From the NCBI RefSeq assembly GCF_020073745.1, contig NZ_JAIRAU010000057.1, positions 62,001 through 126,000 of the forward strand: 64,000 nucleotides of DNA, read 5' to 3'. This document shows positions 56,133-64,000 of the stretch, piece after piece; the first letter of the stretch is position 1, and every line of letters begins with the position of its first letter. The notes beneath the pieces are model-generated. The model ran no database searches. It saw only the letters and a list, made by a program, of their open reading frames with translations, and was not told where the DNA came from. The position numbers and the translations under genes were made by a program. The stretch comes from Nannocystis pusilla (GTDB lineage: Bacteria; Myxococcota_A; Polyangia; Nannocystales; Nannocystaceae).

Positions 56133-56627
56133 TCAGGCGTGCGACGGGAACATCTCGTCGAGCTCGCGGACCACGTCGGCGCCCTGGACGCCCTTGGCGA
56201 GGGCGAGCTCTTGCACGAGCAAGGTCCGCGCCGTGTCGAGCATCTTCTTCTCGCCGAACGACAGGTCCTTGTCGCCGCGGAGGATGCAGAGGTCGCGCAG
56301 CACGCTGGCGATCTCGAGCAGCGAGCCGGTCTTGATCTTCTCCATGTACTCGCGGTAGCGCCGGTTCCAGGTCGCCGTCGAGATCTTCTCGCCGCGCCGG
56401 GTCAGGACCTCGTAGACCTCCTGGACCTGCACGTCGTCGACGATCCGCCGCAGGCCGACCGAGCCCGCGTTCTTCTTCGGGACCATGACCTTCATGTCGT
56501 TCTCCAGCACCCGGAGGACGTAGAATTCCATGGCGGAGCCTGCGATCTCACGTCGCTCGACGCCAGTGACCTCCGCGACGCCGTGGGCGGGGTAGACGAC
56601 CTTGTCTCCGATGTTGAACTCGCTCAT
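56133..56627 (-). CDS. cdnL: CarD/CdnL family transcription regulator
   Basis: This 164-residue protein binds RNA polymerase beta and stabilises open promoter complexes, acting mainly at rRNA and growth promoters. The N-terminal MSEFNIGDKVVYPAHGVAEV is the RID domain, with EFYVLRVLENDMKVMVPKKNAGSVGLR, and the C-terminal helical DNA-binding part has WNRRYREYMEKIKTGSLLEIASVLRDL. The length equals that of Myxococcus CdnL, which is essential there. An 8-bp inverted repeat is found in the upstream region. Confidence 0.94.
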   Translation of the reverse strand: MSEFNIGDKVVYPAHGVAEVTGVERREIAGSAMEFYVLRVLENDMKVMVPKKNAGSVGLRRIVDDVQVQEVYEVLTRRGEKISTATWNRRYREYMEKIKTGSLLEIASVLRDLCILRGDKDLSFGEKKMLDTARTLLVQELALAKGVQGADVVRELDEMFPSHA

Positions 56628-56675
56628 GGAGCGCCTTCAAAGACGGCCCTTCCCAGCCCAAAAGCGGCGAAACGA

Positions 56676-56700
56676 TGACAAAAAAGCGCAGTTTTGTCAA
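56676..56700 (-). promoter_or_regulatory. Dyad TGACAAAA..TTTTGTCA overlapping a TTGACA element upstream of cdnL
   Basis: The perfect 8-bp arms are at 56676-56683 and 56692-56699. On the minus strand TTGACA (56700-56695) forms a good -35; the matching -10 is weak. The dyad may be an operator controlling cdnL. Confidence 0.45.
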
Positions 56701-56861
56701 CCTTTGCGCGCAGCGACCTCCGCAGGCGGCCGACGTGCGACGGCGAGTTCATCCACGCGGCGCCGTGTTCGCCTCGATGACGAGGCGTGAGGAATTCCAC
56801 AGGCATGACCCAATCGCGGCATGCCGAGAGCCGCATTCTTGAACCCGAACGCCGCTCTCCT

Positions 56862-57398
56862 ATGATGCGCCACATGTCACCGCGCACCTCGTCGCGCCAC
56901 TCTCTCCGCCTGCGTCTCGAGCGGGCCGCCGCCAAGCTCATCCTCGGCCTCGCGTTCCTCGGCCCGGTGGCGTGCGCGATGACTCCGGATCGATTGCCCC
57001 CGCCAGACCGCCAATTTTATCACACGCTGCCGTCTGCGGAGGACAAGGCGAAGTTCCTCAAGCTCAAGGAGACCGAGCGCCAGCCGTTCCTCGAGCAGAA
57101 GGGCCTGTGGGCCAGGTGGATGGAGCTGCCGCCCGAGGAGCGCGAGGCGGCCAAGCGCGGCGAGGTCAAGGCCGGCTACAGGGAGTTCACCGCGCTGATG
57201 GCCTGGGGCGCCCCCGCCGACACGCAGGAGAGCAAGACGCCGGAGCGCACCGTCAAGTTCTACACCTTCATCCGCTGCACCAGCGGGCCCCGCGTCGGCC
57301 GCTGGGTCGCCAGCAACCTCGAGTGCGACGGCACCTCGAGCGAGGTCGAGGTCGCCGTCGAGAACGGCATCATCACCGAGGTCAAGTACCTCAACTGA
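56862..57398 (+). CDS. Small exported lipoprotein, unknown function
   Basis: This protein of about 178 residues has a basic N-terminus, a hydrophobic stretch (AAKLILGLAFLGPVAC) and a lipobox ending in cysteine. The mature part has LPSAEDKAKFLKLKETERQPFLEQKGLWARW and a C-terminal VEVAVENGIITEVKYLN. No family was recognised. ATG 56862 is chosen over the start at 56787, which adds a polar leader; ATG 56874 is also possible. It diverges from cdnL. Confidence 0.6.
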   Translation: MMRHMSPRTSSRHSLRLRLERAAAKLILGLAFLGPVACAMTPDRLPPPDRQFYHTLPSAEDKAKFLKLKETERQPFLEQKGLWARWMELPPEEREAAKRGEVKAGYREFTALMAWGAPADTQESKTPERTVKFYTFIRCTSGPRVGRWVASNLECDGTSSEVEVAVENGIITEVKYLN

Positions 57399-57404
57399 GC
57401 GCCT

Positions 57405-57494
57405 GTCCGTCGGGACATGCCGAGCGGCGCGCAGTCGGCTGTCCCGACGGACAGCCGTTCGCCGCTCGTCACCAGGCTGTCCCGCGGGACAGCC
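57405..57494. repeat. Three dispersed palindromes between a lipoprotein gene and the convergent leucyl aminopeptidase gene
   Basis: CTGTCCGTCGGGACAT lies near 57404, GGCTGTCCCGACGGACAGCC at 57437-57456 and the perfect GGCTGTCCCGCGGGACAGCC at 57475-57494. The last ends two bases from the aminopeptidase stop, so it can serve as its terminator. Confidence 0.85.
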
Positions 57495-57496
57495 GT

Positions 57497-58969
<1,473 letters not shown>

Positions 58970-59125
58970 GTCGGCTGTTGTCCCCCACAGCCGCGCCCGC
59001 CGCAAGCCAATCCGGGGGCCCTCCGGGAAACTCCGGGGACTCACGGAGCAAGTCGCAAAAACCACGCCATACGCGCGATTGCACGCAGAATTTCTAGTGA
59101 AACGAACACCTGGCCCGATAAGGTG

Positions 59126-59153
59126 TTACAAAGATCGTTCACCTTCCTATAAT
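59126..59153 (+). promoter_or_regulatory. Strong sigma70-type promoter for the histone H1-like gene
   Basis: TTACAA (59126-59131) and TATAAT (59148-59153) are separated by 16 bp, giving a perfect -10. A second candidate -35, TTGACA (59179-59184), and a CTACAT..ATGTAG dyad (59185-59205) lie downstream. This AT-rich block is unlike the rest of the window and fits an abundant gene. Confidence 0.7.
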
Positions 59154-59243
59154 TGAGTAAAAAAGATGTTAATTGGCGTTGACACTACATGCTCTTTATA
59201 TGTAGCGTTTTGAGCACGTAGCCCCTGAAGGAGGGACCACACG

Positions 59244-59576
59244 ATGCTCACCGACGATACCAACACCAACGCTGCGCCCGAGGAGGGCAAGAAGGCCTCG
59301 AAGCGCAAGACCGCCAAGAAGAAGGCCGGCAAGAAGGCCGCCAAGAAGGCGGGCGCGAAGAAGGCCGCCAAGGCCGGCGCCGCCAAGAAGACCGGCAAGA
59401 AGGCTGCCAAGAAGGCGGGCAAGAAGGCCGCCAAGAAGGCGGGCAAGAAGGCCGCCAAGAAGACCGGTGCGAAGAAGGCCGCCAAGAAGACCGGTAAGAA
59501 GGCCGCCAAGGCCGGTGCGAAGAAGACCGCGAAGAAGGCGGGCAAGAAGGCCAGCAAGCGCGCTTCCGCCGCGTAA
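59244..59576 (+). CDS. Lysine/alanine-rich histone H1-like nucleoid protein
   Basis: This 110-residue, extremely basic protein, after about 15 polar residues, is almost wholly built from lysine, alanine and glycine. AKK, AAKK and GKKA units recur every few residues, like the C-terminal tail of histone H1 and the bacterial histone-H1-like proteins. It probably coats or compacts DNA. An AAGGAGGG ribosome-binding site (59228-59235) and a strong promoter suggest high expression. A bidirectional hairpin follows. Confidence 0.85.
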   Translation: MLTDDTNTNAAPEEGKKASKRKTAKKKAGKKAAKKAGAKKAAKAGAAKKTGKKAAKKAGKKAAKKAGKKAAKKTGAKKAAKKTGKKAAKAGAKKTAKKAGKKASKRASAA

Positions 59577-59611
59577 GTTGCCTCTCGGGGCAGACCGGCC
59601 CCGATTCGCAC

Positions 59612-59650
59612 GAAAATCGCCGCGAACCTGCCCAGGTCGCGGCGATTTTC
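59612..59650. terminator. Perfect 14-bp-stem terminator after the H1-like gene
   Basis: GAAAATCGCCGCGA and its complement are separated by an 11-nt loop (59626-59636). The A and T tracts at each side allow bidirectional termination between this gene and the convergent DUF72-like gene. Confidence 0.85.
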
Positions 59651-59720
59651 ATTGGTTCGGGGCGCGCTGCACGCCCGATCTGCACGGCCGGAGCGCGAGG
59701 GCCGCAGCGCGCTCGCGGCG

Positions 59721-60515
59721 CTACAAGTCGGCCGCGTCGAGCGAGCGCGCGAAGGCGCGCAGGTTGGCGTGGGCGCGCCCGCCGGCGAAGAGGATCGTCG
59801 CGTCCTCGAGCGCGTCGGCGTTGGCGAGCGCGAACACCAGGCTCTCGGCGAGCGCGCCGCGGAGCCGCTCCGTCGCGCCCGCGCTGTCGACGCGCAGCCA
59901 GCGGCGCTCGTAGCTCTGCGGGACCGGACGACCGGTGCCCTCGAAGGCGGGCACGAGCGTGTCGATGTTCAGCTTGCGCGCCAGCGCCAGCGTGGTCGCC
60001 GGCTCCCACAGACCGTCGAGCTCCCACACCACGCGCAGACCCTCGGCCGCGCGCGCCTCGGCGAACGCGGCCAGGCGCGCCTGGTTGATCGTGCCCGGCG
60101 TGAAGCTCGGCGGCGTGCGCAGGATGACCGTGTCGGACCCCATCTCTTTCGCACAGCGCAGACTCACTTCCCACGCGGCCTGCGCCTCGGGGGTGTCCTG
60201 CAGATGGCCGAAGCGCCGCGCCTCGCCGGGCAGCGTGCGCGTGCCGGCCTCGCGCAGGCCGTCGCTCTCGCCGTGGCTCACGAGGTGCCACACGTACGGC
60301 ACCACCACGGCGTTCGGGTGGACGCTGCGCACCTGCTCGGCGAGCGCGCGGGCGGCCGCGGCCCGCGGCGGGTTCAGCAAGGTCGAGCGCAGGACGACGA
60401 GCTGGACCGGGTCGACCGCCTCGTCGTCGGCGGCCTCCTCGGCGGGGGCCGGCCGAGACGGGCGCGCGGCGCGGAGAGCGTGCTCGTCCTGGAGAATCAC
60501 ACCGAGGCGGGGCAT
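59721..60515 (-). CDS. DUF72/YecE-like protein, function unknown
   Basis: This 264-residue protein has [22 protein letters not shown] and [11 protein letters not shown], which parallel the 'lfqlPpsf...l..f' and 'vE.R...W' blocks of DUF72 (YecE) TIM-barrel proteins. The usual N-terminal YPGW-like motif is not seen, so it may be a divergent member. No catalytic function is known for this family. It is divergent from the transaldolase-family gene. Confidence 0.55.
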   Translation of the reverse strand: MPRLGVILQDEHALRAARPSRPAPAEEAADDEAVDPVQLVVLRSTLLNPPRAAAARALAEQVRSVHPNAVVVPYVWHLVSHGESDGLREAGTRTLPGEARRFGHLQDTPEAQAAWEVSLRCAKEMGSDTVILRTPPSFTPGTINQARLAAFAEARAAEGLRVVWELDGLWEPATTLALARKLNIDTLVPAFEGTGRPVPQSYERRWLRVDSAGATERLRGALAESLVFALANADALEDATILFAGGRAHANLRAFARSLDAADL

Positions 60516-60583
60516 GGCGGCCGGAGGCTAGTGCGGACGCGCGGCATATACAAGCGCGGCCCGCTGTGTGCTATGGGGCGCCC

Positions 60584-61243
60584 GTGAAGCTCTTCATCGA
60601 TACGGCGGACGTGAAGGAGATCCGCGAGGCGGCGGCGATGGGCCTCCTCGACGGCGTGACCACCAACCCGTCCCTCGTGGCGGCGACGGGGCGCGACATG
60701 CGGTCGGTGTTGCAGGAGATCTGCAGCATCGTCGACGGCCCGGTCAGCGGCGAGGTGCTGGCGACGACGTACAAGGAGATCATCGACGAGGCCCACGACC
60801 TCGCCGCGATCGCGCCGAACATCGTCGTCAAGGTGCCGCTCATCGAGGACGGCCTGCGCGCGGTCAAGACCCTCACCGGCGAGGGCATCAAGACCAACGT
60901 GACGCTGTGCTTCTCGCCGATTCAGGCGGTGCTGGCGGCCAAGGCCGGCGCGACGTACATCTCGCCGTTCGTCGGCCGGCTCGACGACGTCGGCCACGAG
61001 GGCATGGAGCTCGTGGCCCAGATCGTCGAGGCCTACGCCAACTACGGCTACAGGACCGAGGTCCTGGTCGCGTCGGTGCGCTCGCCGCTCCACGTGCTCG
61101 AGACCATCCGGATCGGCGCGCACGTGGCGACCTTGCCGTTCAAGGTCATCCATCAGCTCGTCAAGCACCCGCTGACCGACGTCGGCCTGGCCCGCTTCCT
61201 CGCCGACGCCGCCAAGATCCCGGGCGCCAAGCCCAAGAGCTGA
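60584..61243 (+). CDS. fsa: Transaldolase / fructose-6-phosphate aldolase family protein
   Basis: This 219-residue class I aldolase is of the small transaldolase (TalC/FSA) type. [26 protein letters not shown], the Schiff-base lysine in NIVVKVPL and [14 protein letters not shown] match the family. Start GTG 60584. The short length shows the single-domain FSA/TalC class; transaldolase or fructose-6-phosphate aldolase activity cannot be separated by sequence. trmB follows after a palindrome-containing gap. Confidence 0.9.
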   Translation: MKLFIDTADVKEIREAAAMGLLDGVTTNPSLVAATGRDMRSVLQEICSIVDGPVSGEVLATTYKEIIDEAHDLAAIAPNIVVKVPLIEDGLRAVKTLTGEGIKTNVTLCFSPIQAVLAAKAGATYISPFVGRLDDVGHEGMELVAQIVEAYANYGYRTEVLVASVRSPLHVLETIRIGAHVATLPFKVIHQLVKHPLTDVGLARFLADAAKIPGAKPKS

Positions 61244-61248
61244 GCGCC

Positions 61249-61278
61249 TGTCCGTCGGGACATGCTGGTGAGGACATG
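61249..61278. repeat. Dispersed palindrome supplying the trmB translation start
   Basis: CTGTCCGTCGGGACAT is followed by GGTGAGGACATG, in which the ATG at 61276 is the trmB start and GGTGAGG its apparent ribosome-binding site. The repeat family has thus been used as a gene start. Confidence 0.6.
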
Positions 61279-61935
61279 CGGAAGATCCGCCAGCACGTCA
61301 ACCCGCTGAGCGCCCACTTCATGCGGACGCGCGCGCAGCCGGTCGCGCGCCCGCCGGGGCTCGCGTCCGACTGCCCCGTCGAGGTCGAGCTCGGCTGCGC
61401 CGACGCCGAGTTCAGCTTCGCCCGCGCCGCCGCCTGCCCGGGCACGCTGATGGTCGGGCTCGACATCCGCGAGCCCTGCCTCGCCCGCAACCGCGTGCGC
61501 GCGGCCGAGGAGGGCCTCGGGAACCTCGCGTTCGGCTACGTCAACCTCAACGTCGACATCGACCGGGTGTTCGCCCCCGGCAGCGTCGACCGCTTCCACC
61601 TGCTGTTCCCCGACCCCTGGGTCAAGAAGAGCCACCAGAAGCGCCGCGTCATCGAGCCCGCGCTGGTCGAGACGCTGGTCGCGCAGCTGCGCCCCGGCGG
61701 CGAGCTCCACGCCGCCAGCGACGTGTTCGACGTGGCGCTCGAGATCATGGCGACCGTCGAGGACCCCGCGCTGGAGCACCTCGGGCTGGCCAACCTCGGC
61801 GGCCCGTGGAGCTTCTGGCGCGGCAACCCGTTCGCCGAGGCCAGCCGCCGCGAGCAGACCACCCTGCGCCGCGGGCAGCGGGTGTGGCGGATGCGCTATG
61901 TCCGAAGCGACATGTTCGCTACGACAGGCCCTTGA
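61276..61935 (+). CDS. trmB: tRNA (guanine-N7-)-methyltransferase TrmB
   Basis: This 219-residue enzyme makes m7G46 in tRNA. PVEVELGCADAEFSFA (SAM site), VGLDIRE, LLFPDPWVKKSHQKRRVI (the signature PDPW..KxHxKRR) and SDVFDVALEIM are present. The start is ATG 61276, with a ribosome-binding site formed by a palindrome repeat. The stop overlaps a terminator hairpin. Confidence 0.92.
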   Translation: MRKIRQHVNPLSAHFMRTRAQPVARPPGLASDCPVEVELGCADAEFSFARAAACPGTLMVGLDIREPCLARNRVRAAEEGLGNLAFGYVNLNVDIDRVFAPGSVDRFHLLFPDPWVKKSHQKRRVIEPALVETLVAQLRPGGELHAASDVFDVALEIMATVEDPALEHLGLANLGGPWSFWRGNPFAEASRREQTTLRRGQRVWRMRYVRSDMFATTGP

Positions 61936-61972
61936 GGACCTGTCGTAACGGGAATGCTCTCGAGGACATGCC
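61921..61972. terminator. Palindromic hairpins between convergent trmB and a membrane protein gene
   Basis: ACGACAGG and CCTGTCGT (61921-61928 and 61939-61946) flank a 10-nt loop containing the trmB stop. A further TCTCGAGGACATG element lies before the next stop. Both are of the TGTCC family type. Confidence 0.6.
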
Positions 61973-62482
61973 TCAAGAGGCCGGCGCGAGGGTCTCGATC
62001 TGCGGCAGCGGGAAGGCGTCGGGCAGCTCGAGGCACTTGCCGACGCGCTGGGCCTCGAGGCGGCCGGCCTCGGGGTCGGCGGCCTTGCCGACCCGCTCGT
62101 GGACGGTGTCGACGCACGAGCAGAAGGTGAGCGAGGCCCGGCGGGCGCCGGCGTCGGCGCAGGCCTCGTGGTGGCGCGCGAGGCTCCAGGCGAGGAAGGG
62201 GTCGCGGCAGTCGAGCGAGGGGACCTCGATGGCGAGGACGCACTTGCACAGGTCCTCGTCGCGGGGGAGGACCATGGCCTGCGTGCAGAGGGTTTGCATG
62301 TACGCGTCCTCGGCCCGCAGCCGCTGGTCGTAGCTGCTGGCGTTGCCCTGGATCATCCCGGCCAGGCCCGGCAGCAGGAACCACGCGACCAGGCCGACGA
62401 CGGGCAGGCCGACGAGGACGCCGAGGAACAGGTCCCGCGTGCGTGAGCGTGGTGGGTCATCGAGATCGGCGAGCATCGGCAT
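61973..62482 (-). CDS. Single-pass membrane protein with eight cysteines, unknown function
   Basis: This 169-residue protein has an N-terminal cytosolic stretch, then one membrane helix (LFLGVLVGLPVVGLVAWFLLPG). The outer part has eight cysteines in CxC and single positions (TLC, LCKC, LDC, EAC, FCSC, GKC), suggesting disulfides or a metal site. No family was recognised. The ATG at 62482 follows a GGGGGATCTT sequence; the upstream longer form is antisense to the neighbouring gene. Confidence 0.6.
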   Translation of the reverse strand: MPMLADLDDPPRSRTRDLFLGVLVGLPVVGLVAWFLLPGLAGMIQGNASSYDQRLRAEDAYMQTLCTQAMVLPRDEDLCKCVLAIEVPSLDCRDPFLAWSLARHHEACADAGARRASLTFCSCVDTVHERVGKAADPEAGRLEAQRVGKCLELPDAFPLPQIETLAPAS

Positions 62483-62637
62483 AAGATCCCCCGGGAGCGT
62501 GGCGGATTTTGCGCTGCGGCGGCTGTGGAGGTCCCACGATGGTCCGATCTCGCAGGCGCTTGGGGCTTGTGAAGCGCGGACGAACCGTACAATACTCAGG
62601 CACAGCGCCGGTGCTAGCCTGTCCGGCCCTCTCCCCA

Positions 62638-63294
62638 ATGACGGCCATGCTCCGCTCCCGATCGTTCGTCGCAACCGCTCTCGCCGTGGCCCTCGTGCCT
62701 GTGCCCGGCCTCGCGGCTCCCGCGGCTCCCGCGGCCCCTGCGCCTGCGGCGGCCCCCGCGGCGCCCCCGGATCAGCCCGCCGAGGCCGAGCCCCCGCCCG
62801 CCGAGGCCGAGCCGACCGAAGTGCCGACGTCCGACGCACCGCCCGACGAGGTGCCGGTCGAGGAGCCCAAGCCCGAGGAGGCCGCCGCAGCGGAAGAGAC
62901 CCCGCCCGAGACCCCGGAGACGATCGTCCCGGAGGGTCCCGAGCGGCCGCCCGAGCCCACCCTCGGCAACGGCAAGTTCAAGGCGAAGGGCACCGGCCTG
63001 ATGATCGCGGGTGGCACCCTGCTCGGCGCCGGCATCGTCGGCGTGATCACGTCGTTCTTCCTCACGCGCTGTCCCGACGGCGAGCTCGAGAACTCGTTCG
63101 CCTGCAAGAACCGCCAGCACAACACCTTCGCGGTCCCGGCGTTCGGCGCCGCGGCCCTGCTCGGCGCCGTGCTGCTCATCGTCGGCGGCACCTACCGCGC
63201 CCGCTACAAGCGCTGGGAGAACTGGGACCCGACGCGCGCCAGGACCGCCTTCCGCCCGACCGTCACCGCCAACGGCGTCGGCTTCAAGTTCTGA
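62638..63294 (+). CDS. Exported protein with proline-rich region and two membrane helices, unknown function
   Basis: This 218-residue protein has a signal peptide (SFVATALAVALVPVPGLAA) and about 85 residues of alanine/proline/glutamate-rich, disordered sequence. Two membrane helices follow (LMIAGGTLLGAGIVGVITSFF, and AFGAAALLGAVLLIVGGTY), with a short loop containing two cysteines between. This proline-rich plus two-helix type is frequent among myxobacterial envelope proteins. ATG 62638 or 62647 may start it. Confidence 0.6.
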   Translation: MTAMLRSRSFVATALAVALVPVPGLAAPAAPAAPAPAAAPAAPPDQPAEAEPPPAEAEPTEVPTSDAPPDEVPVEEPKPEEAAAAEETPPETPETIVPEGPERPPEPTLGNGKFKAKGTGLMIAGGTLLGAGIVGVITSFFLTRCPDGELENSFACKNRQHNTFAVPAFGAAALLGAVLLIVGGTYRARYKRWENWDPTRARTAFRPTVTANGVGFKF

Positions 63295-63313
63295 TCGGCC
63301 CGCAGCGGTCACG

Positions 63314-63349
63314 AGAGCGCTCGGCGTCACCGGCGAGCGCTCTTTGTTT
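63314..63349. terminator. Rho-independent terminator after an exported protein gene
   Basis: AGAGCGCTCG and CGAGCGCTCT (10-bp arms, 10-nt loop) are followed by TTGTTTG. It serves the plus-strand gene and faces a minus-strand XRE gene. Confidence 0.85.
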
Positions 63350-63353
63350 GTGC

Positions 63354-63755
63354 TCACGGGCGGTCGCGGCCGATGACGACCCTGGCGAGGTCGAGCAGCA
63401 GCTCGAGCTCGTGCGGCTGGGCGCGCTGGGCCACCGAGTTGAGCAGCGAGAGCAGGGTGCTCTCGGGCGAGGCCGCGGGGCCGGGCAGCTCGGGCAGCAG
63501 CAGCGCCAGCGGCACGCCCATGCCGTCGGCGATCCGCAGCAGGGTGCGCAGGCCCGGGCTGGTGTAGTGGCCGTTCTCGAGCCGCGAGACCATGTCGGAG
63601 GCGATGCCGGCGGCGCGCGCGACCGACTGCTGGGTCAGCCCGCGCTCCTCGCGGATCGCCCGGATCCGCTGGGCGAGCGCCGCCATGTAGCGGCGCTCGT
63701 ACTGCTCGCGCGCGATGTCGTAGGTCTCTTCGGACATGTCGTGAAGGTCATGCAT
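63354..63755 (-). CDS. XRE-family helix-turn-helix regulator
   Basis: This 133-residue DNA-binding protein has a Cro/C1-type helix-turn-helix (LAQRIRAIREERGLTQQSVARAAGIASDMVSRLENGHYTSPGLRTLLRIADGMGV, near residues 28-85) and a short C-terminal helix. Its target is unknown. The start ATG (63755) overlaps the uvrB-like stop by eight bases; ATG 63737 inside a TGTCC palindrome is an alternative. It is the last gene of the same transcript as the uvrB-like gene. Confidence 0.85.
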   Translation of the reverse strand: MHDLHDMSEETYDIAREQYERRYMAALAQRIRAIREERGLTQQSVARAAGIASDMVSRLENGHYTSPGLRTLLRIADGMGVPLALLLPELPGPAASPESTLLSLLNSVAQRAQPHELELLLDLARVVIGRDRP

Positions 63756-64000
63756 CGACGAACTCGAGGCGGCGCGCCTCGAGCACGCGGATCCGGTCGC
63801 GGACCCGGGCCGCCTCCTCGTAGCGCAGGGCCTTGGCGAGGTCGACCATCTGCGCGCGCAGCTCGCCGATCCGCGCGTCGAGCTCGCCCGGCAGCAGCTC
63901 GGCGTCGGTCAGCGGGCCGAGGCCGACCGGCAGCTCGTTGGCGGGCGCCTTGGCCTGCTTGCCGCGGGCCGGCGCCGCCTCGGGCTTGGCGTCGGCCTCG
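63748..64000 (-). CDS. uvrB: UvrB-like C-terminal part (UVR domain), 5' end outside the window
   Basis: The 83 visible codons end with RIGELRAQMVDLAKALRYEEAARVRDRIRVLE, a UVR domain as at the C-terminus of UvrB, which contacts UvrC in nucleotide-excision repair. An alanine/lysine/proline-rich stretch precedes it. UvrC and McsA also contain UVR domains, but the terminal position favours UvrB. Confidence 0.65.
   Translation of the reverse strand, partial: EADAKPEAAPARGKQAKAPANELPVGLGPLTDAELLPGELDARIGELRAQMVDLAKALRYEEAARVRDRIRVLEARRLEFVDA

Noticed and set aside
61973-62839. A longer minus-strand version of the eight-cysteine protein
   Set aside because: The extra N-terminus is antisense to the signal-peptide region of the neighbouring gene; the ATG at 62482 has a purine-rich ribosome-binding site.

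Overview
The window is a stretch of a very GC-rich bacterial chromosome that carries the dnaA region. MglA and MglB (the Ras-like polarity switch of gliding myxobacteria), CdnL/CarD, a receiver-PATAN-TPR protein, a lysine/alanine-rich histone H1-like protein and many proline-rich tails point to the Myxococcota, possibly a Nannocystis- or Polyangium-type lineage. That placement is inference from gene content. Gene density is high. Starts are often GTG, and stop/start overlaps of the GTGA, ATGA or TAGTG kind are common.

Layout. 1-6274 (minus): an AddA-like UvrD helicase cut by the left edge, and an AddB-like nuclease. 6553-10529 (plus): a tightly coupled surface-polysaccharide operon (O-antigen ligase/polymerase-like protein, GT2 glycosyltransferase, TylF-like methyltransferase, MurJ-like transporter), followed by a minus-strand methyltransferase. 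11674-16131: dnaX, ybaB, recR, mglB, mglA. 16450-19352: two membrane-anchored low-complexity proteins. 19473-25287: a degenerate M48-like protein translationally coupled to two dynamin-like GTPases. 25493-32214: rnhB, then on the minus strand an ECF sigma factor, mutM, rsmA, tsaD and a receiver-PATAN-TPR protein. 32431-33645: a rhomboid protease. 33618-35336: a non-coding array of about ten parS (ParB-binding) sites, with no parA or parB in the window. 35339-41657: rsmG, a bioF-like gene, and the divergent block mnmE-jag-yidC-yidD-rnpA-rpmH. 41658-44488: the candidate origin around dnaA. 44489-49372: dnaN, recF, gyrB.

49469-56132 holds an envelope redox locus: a DUF3347 lipoprotein, a beta-barrel porin, an FMN_bind-like periplasmic protein, a large lipoprotein and a NosR/NapH-like polyferredoxin. 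The porin and the polyferredoxin share a GFFDPG-x-x-DD motif. The rest carries cdnL, a lipoprotein, leucyl aminopeptidase, the H1-like protein with a strong promoter, a DUF72-like protein, a transaldolase-family gene, trmB, two membrane or secreted unknowns, a small XRE regulator and the 3' end of a uvrB-like gene.

Two sequence-level signals cut across the gene map. One is the parS array. The other is a dispersed family of short palindromes, TGTCC-(about 4 nt, often TTCG, CGAA, TCGA, GTCG or TCGC)-GGACA, with at least 30 copies seen by eye. These lie between genes, where several form terminator-like hairpins at convergent gene ends, and also in frame inside coding sequences. In the N-terminus of the addA-like gene they have been tandemly amplified. 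No tRNA, rRNA, CRISPR array or insertion sequence was recognised.
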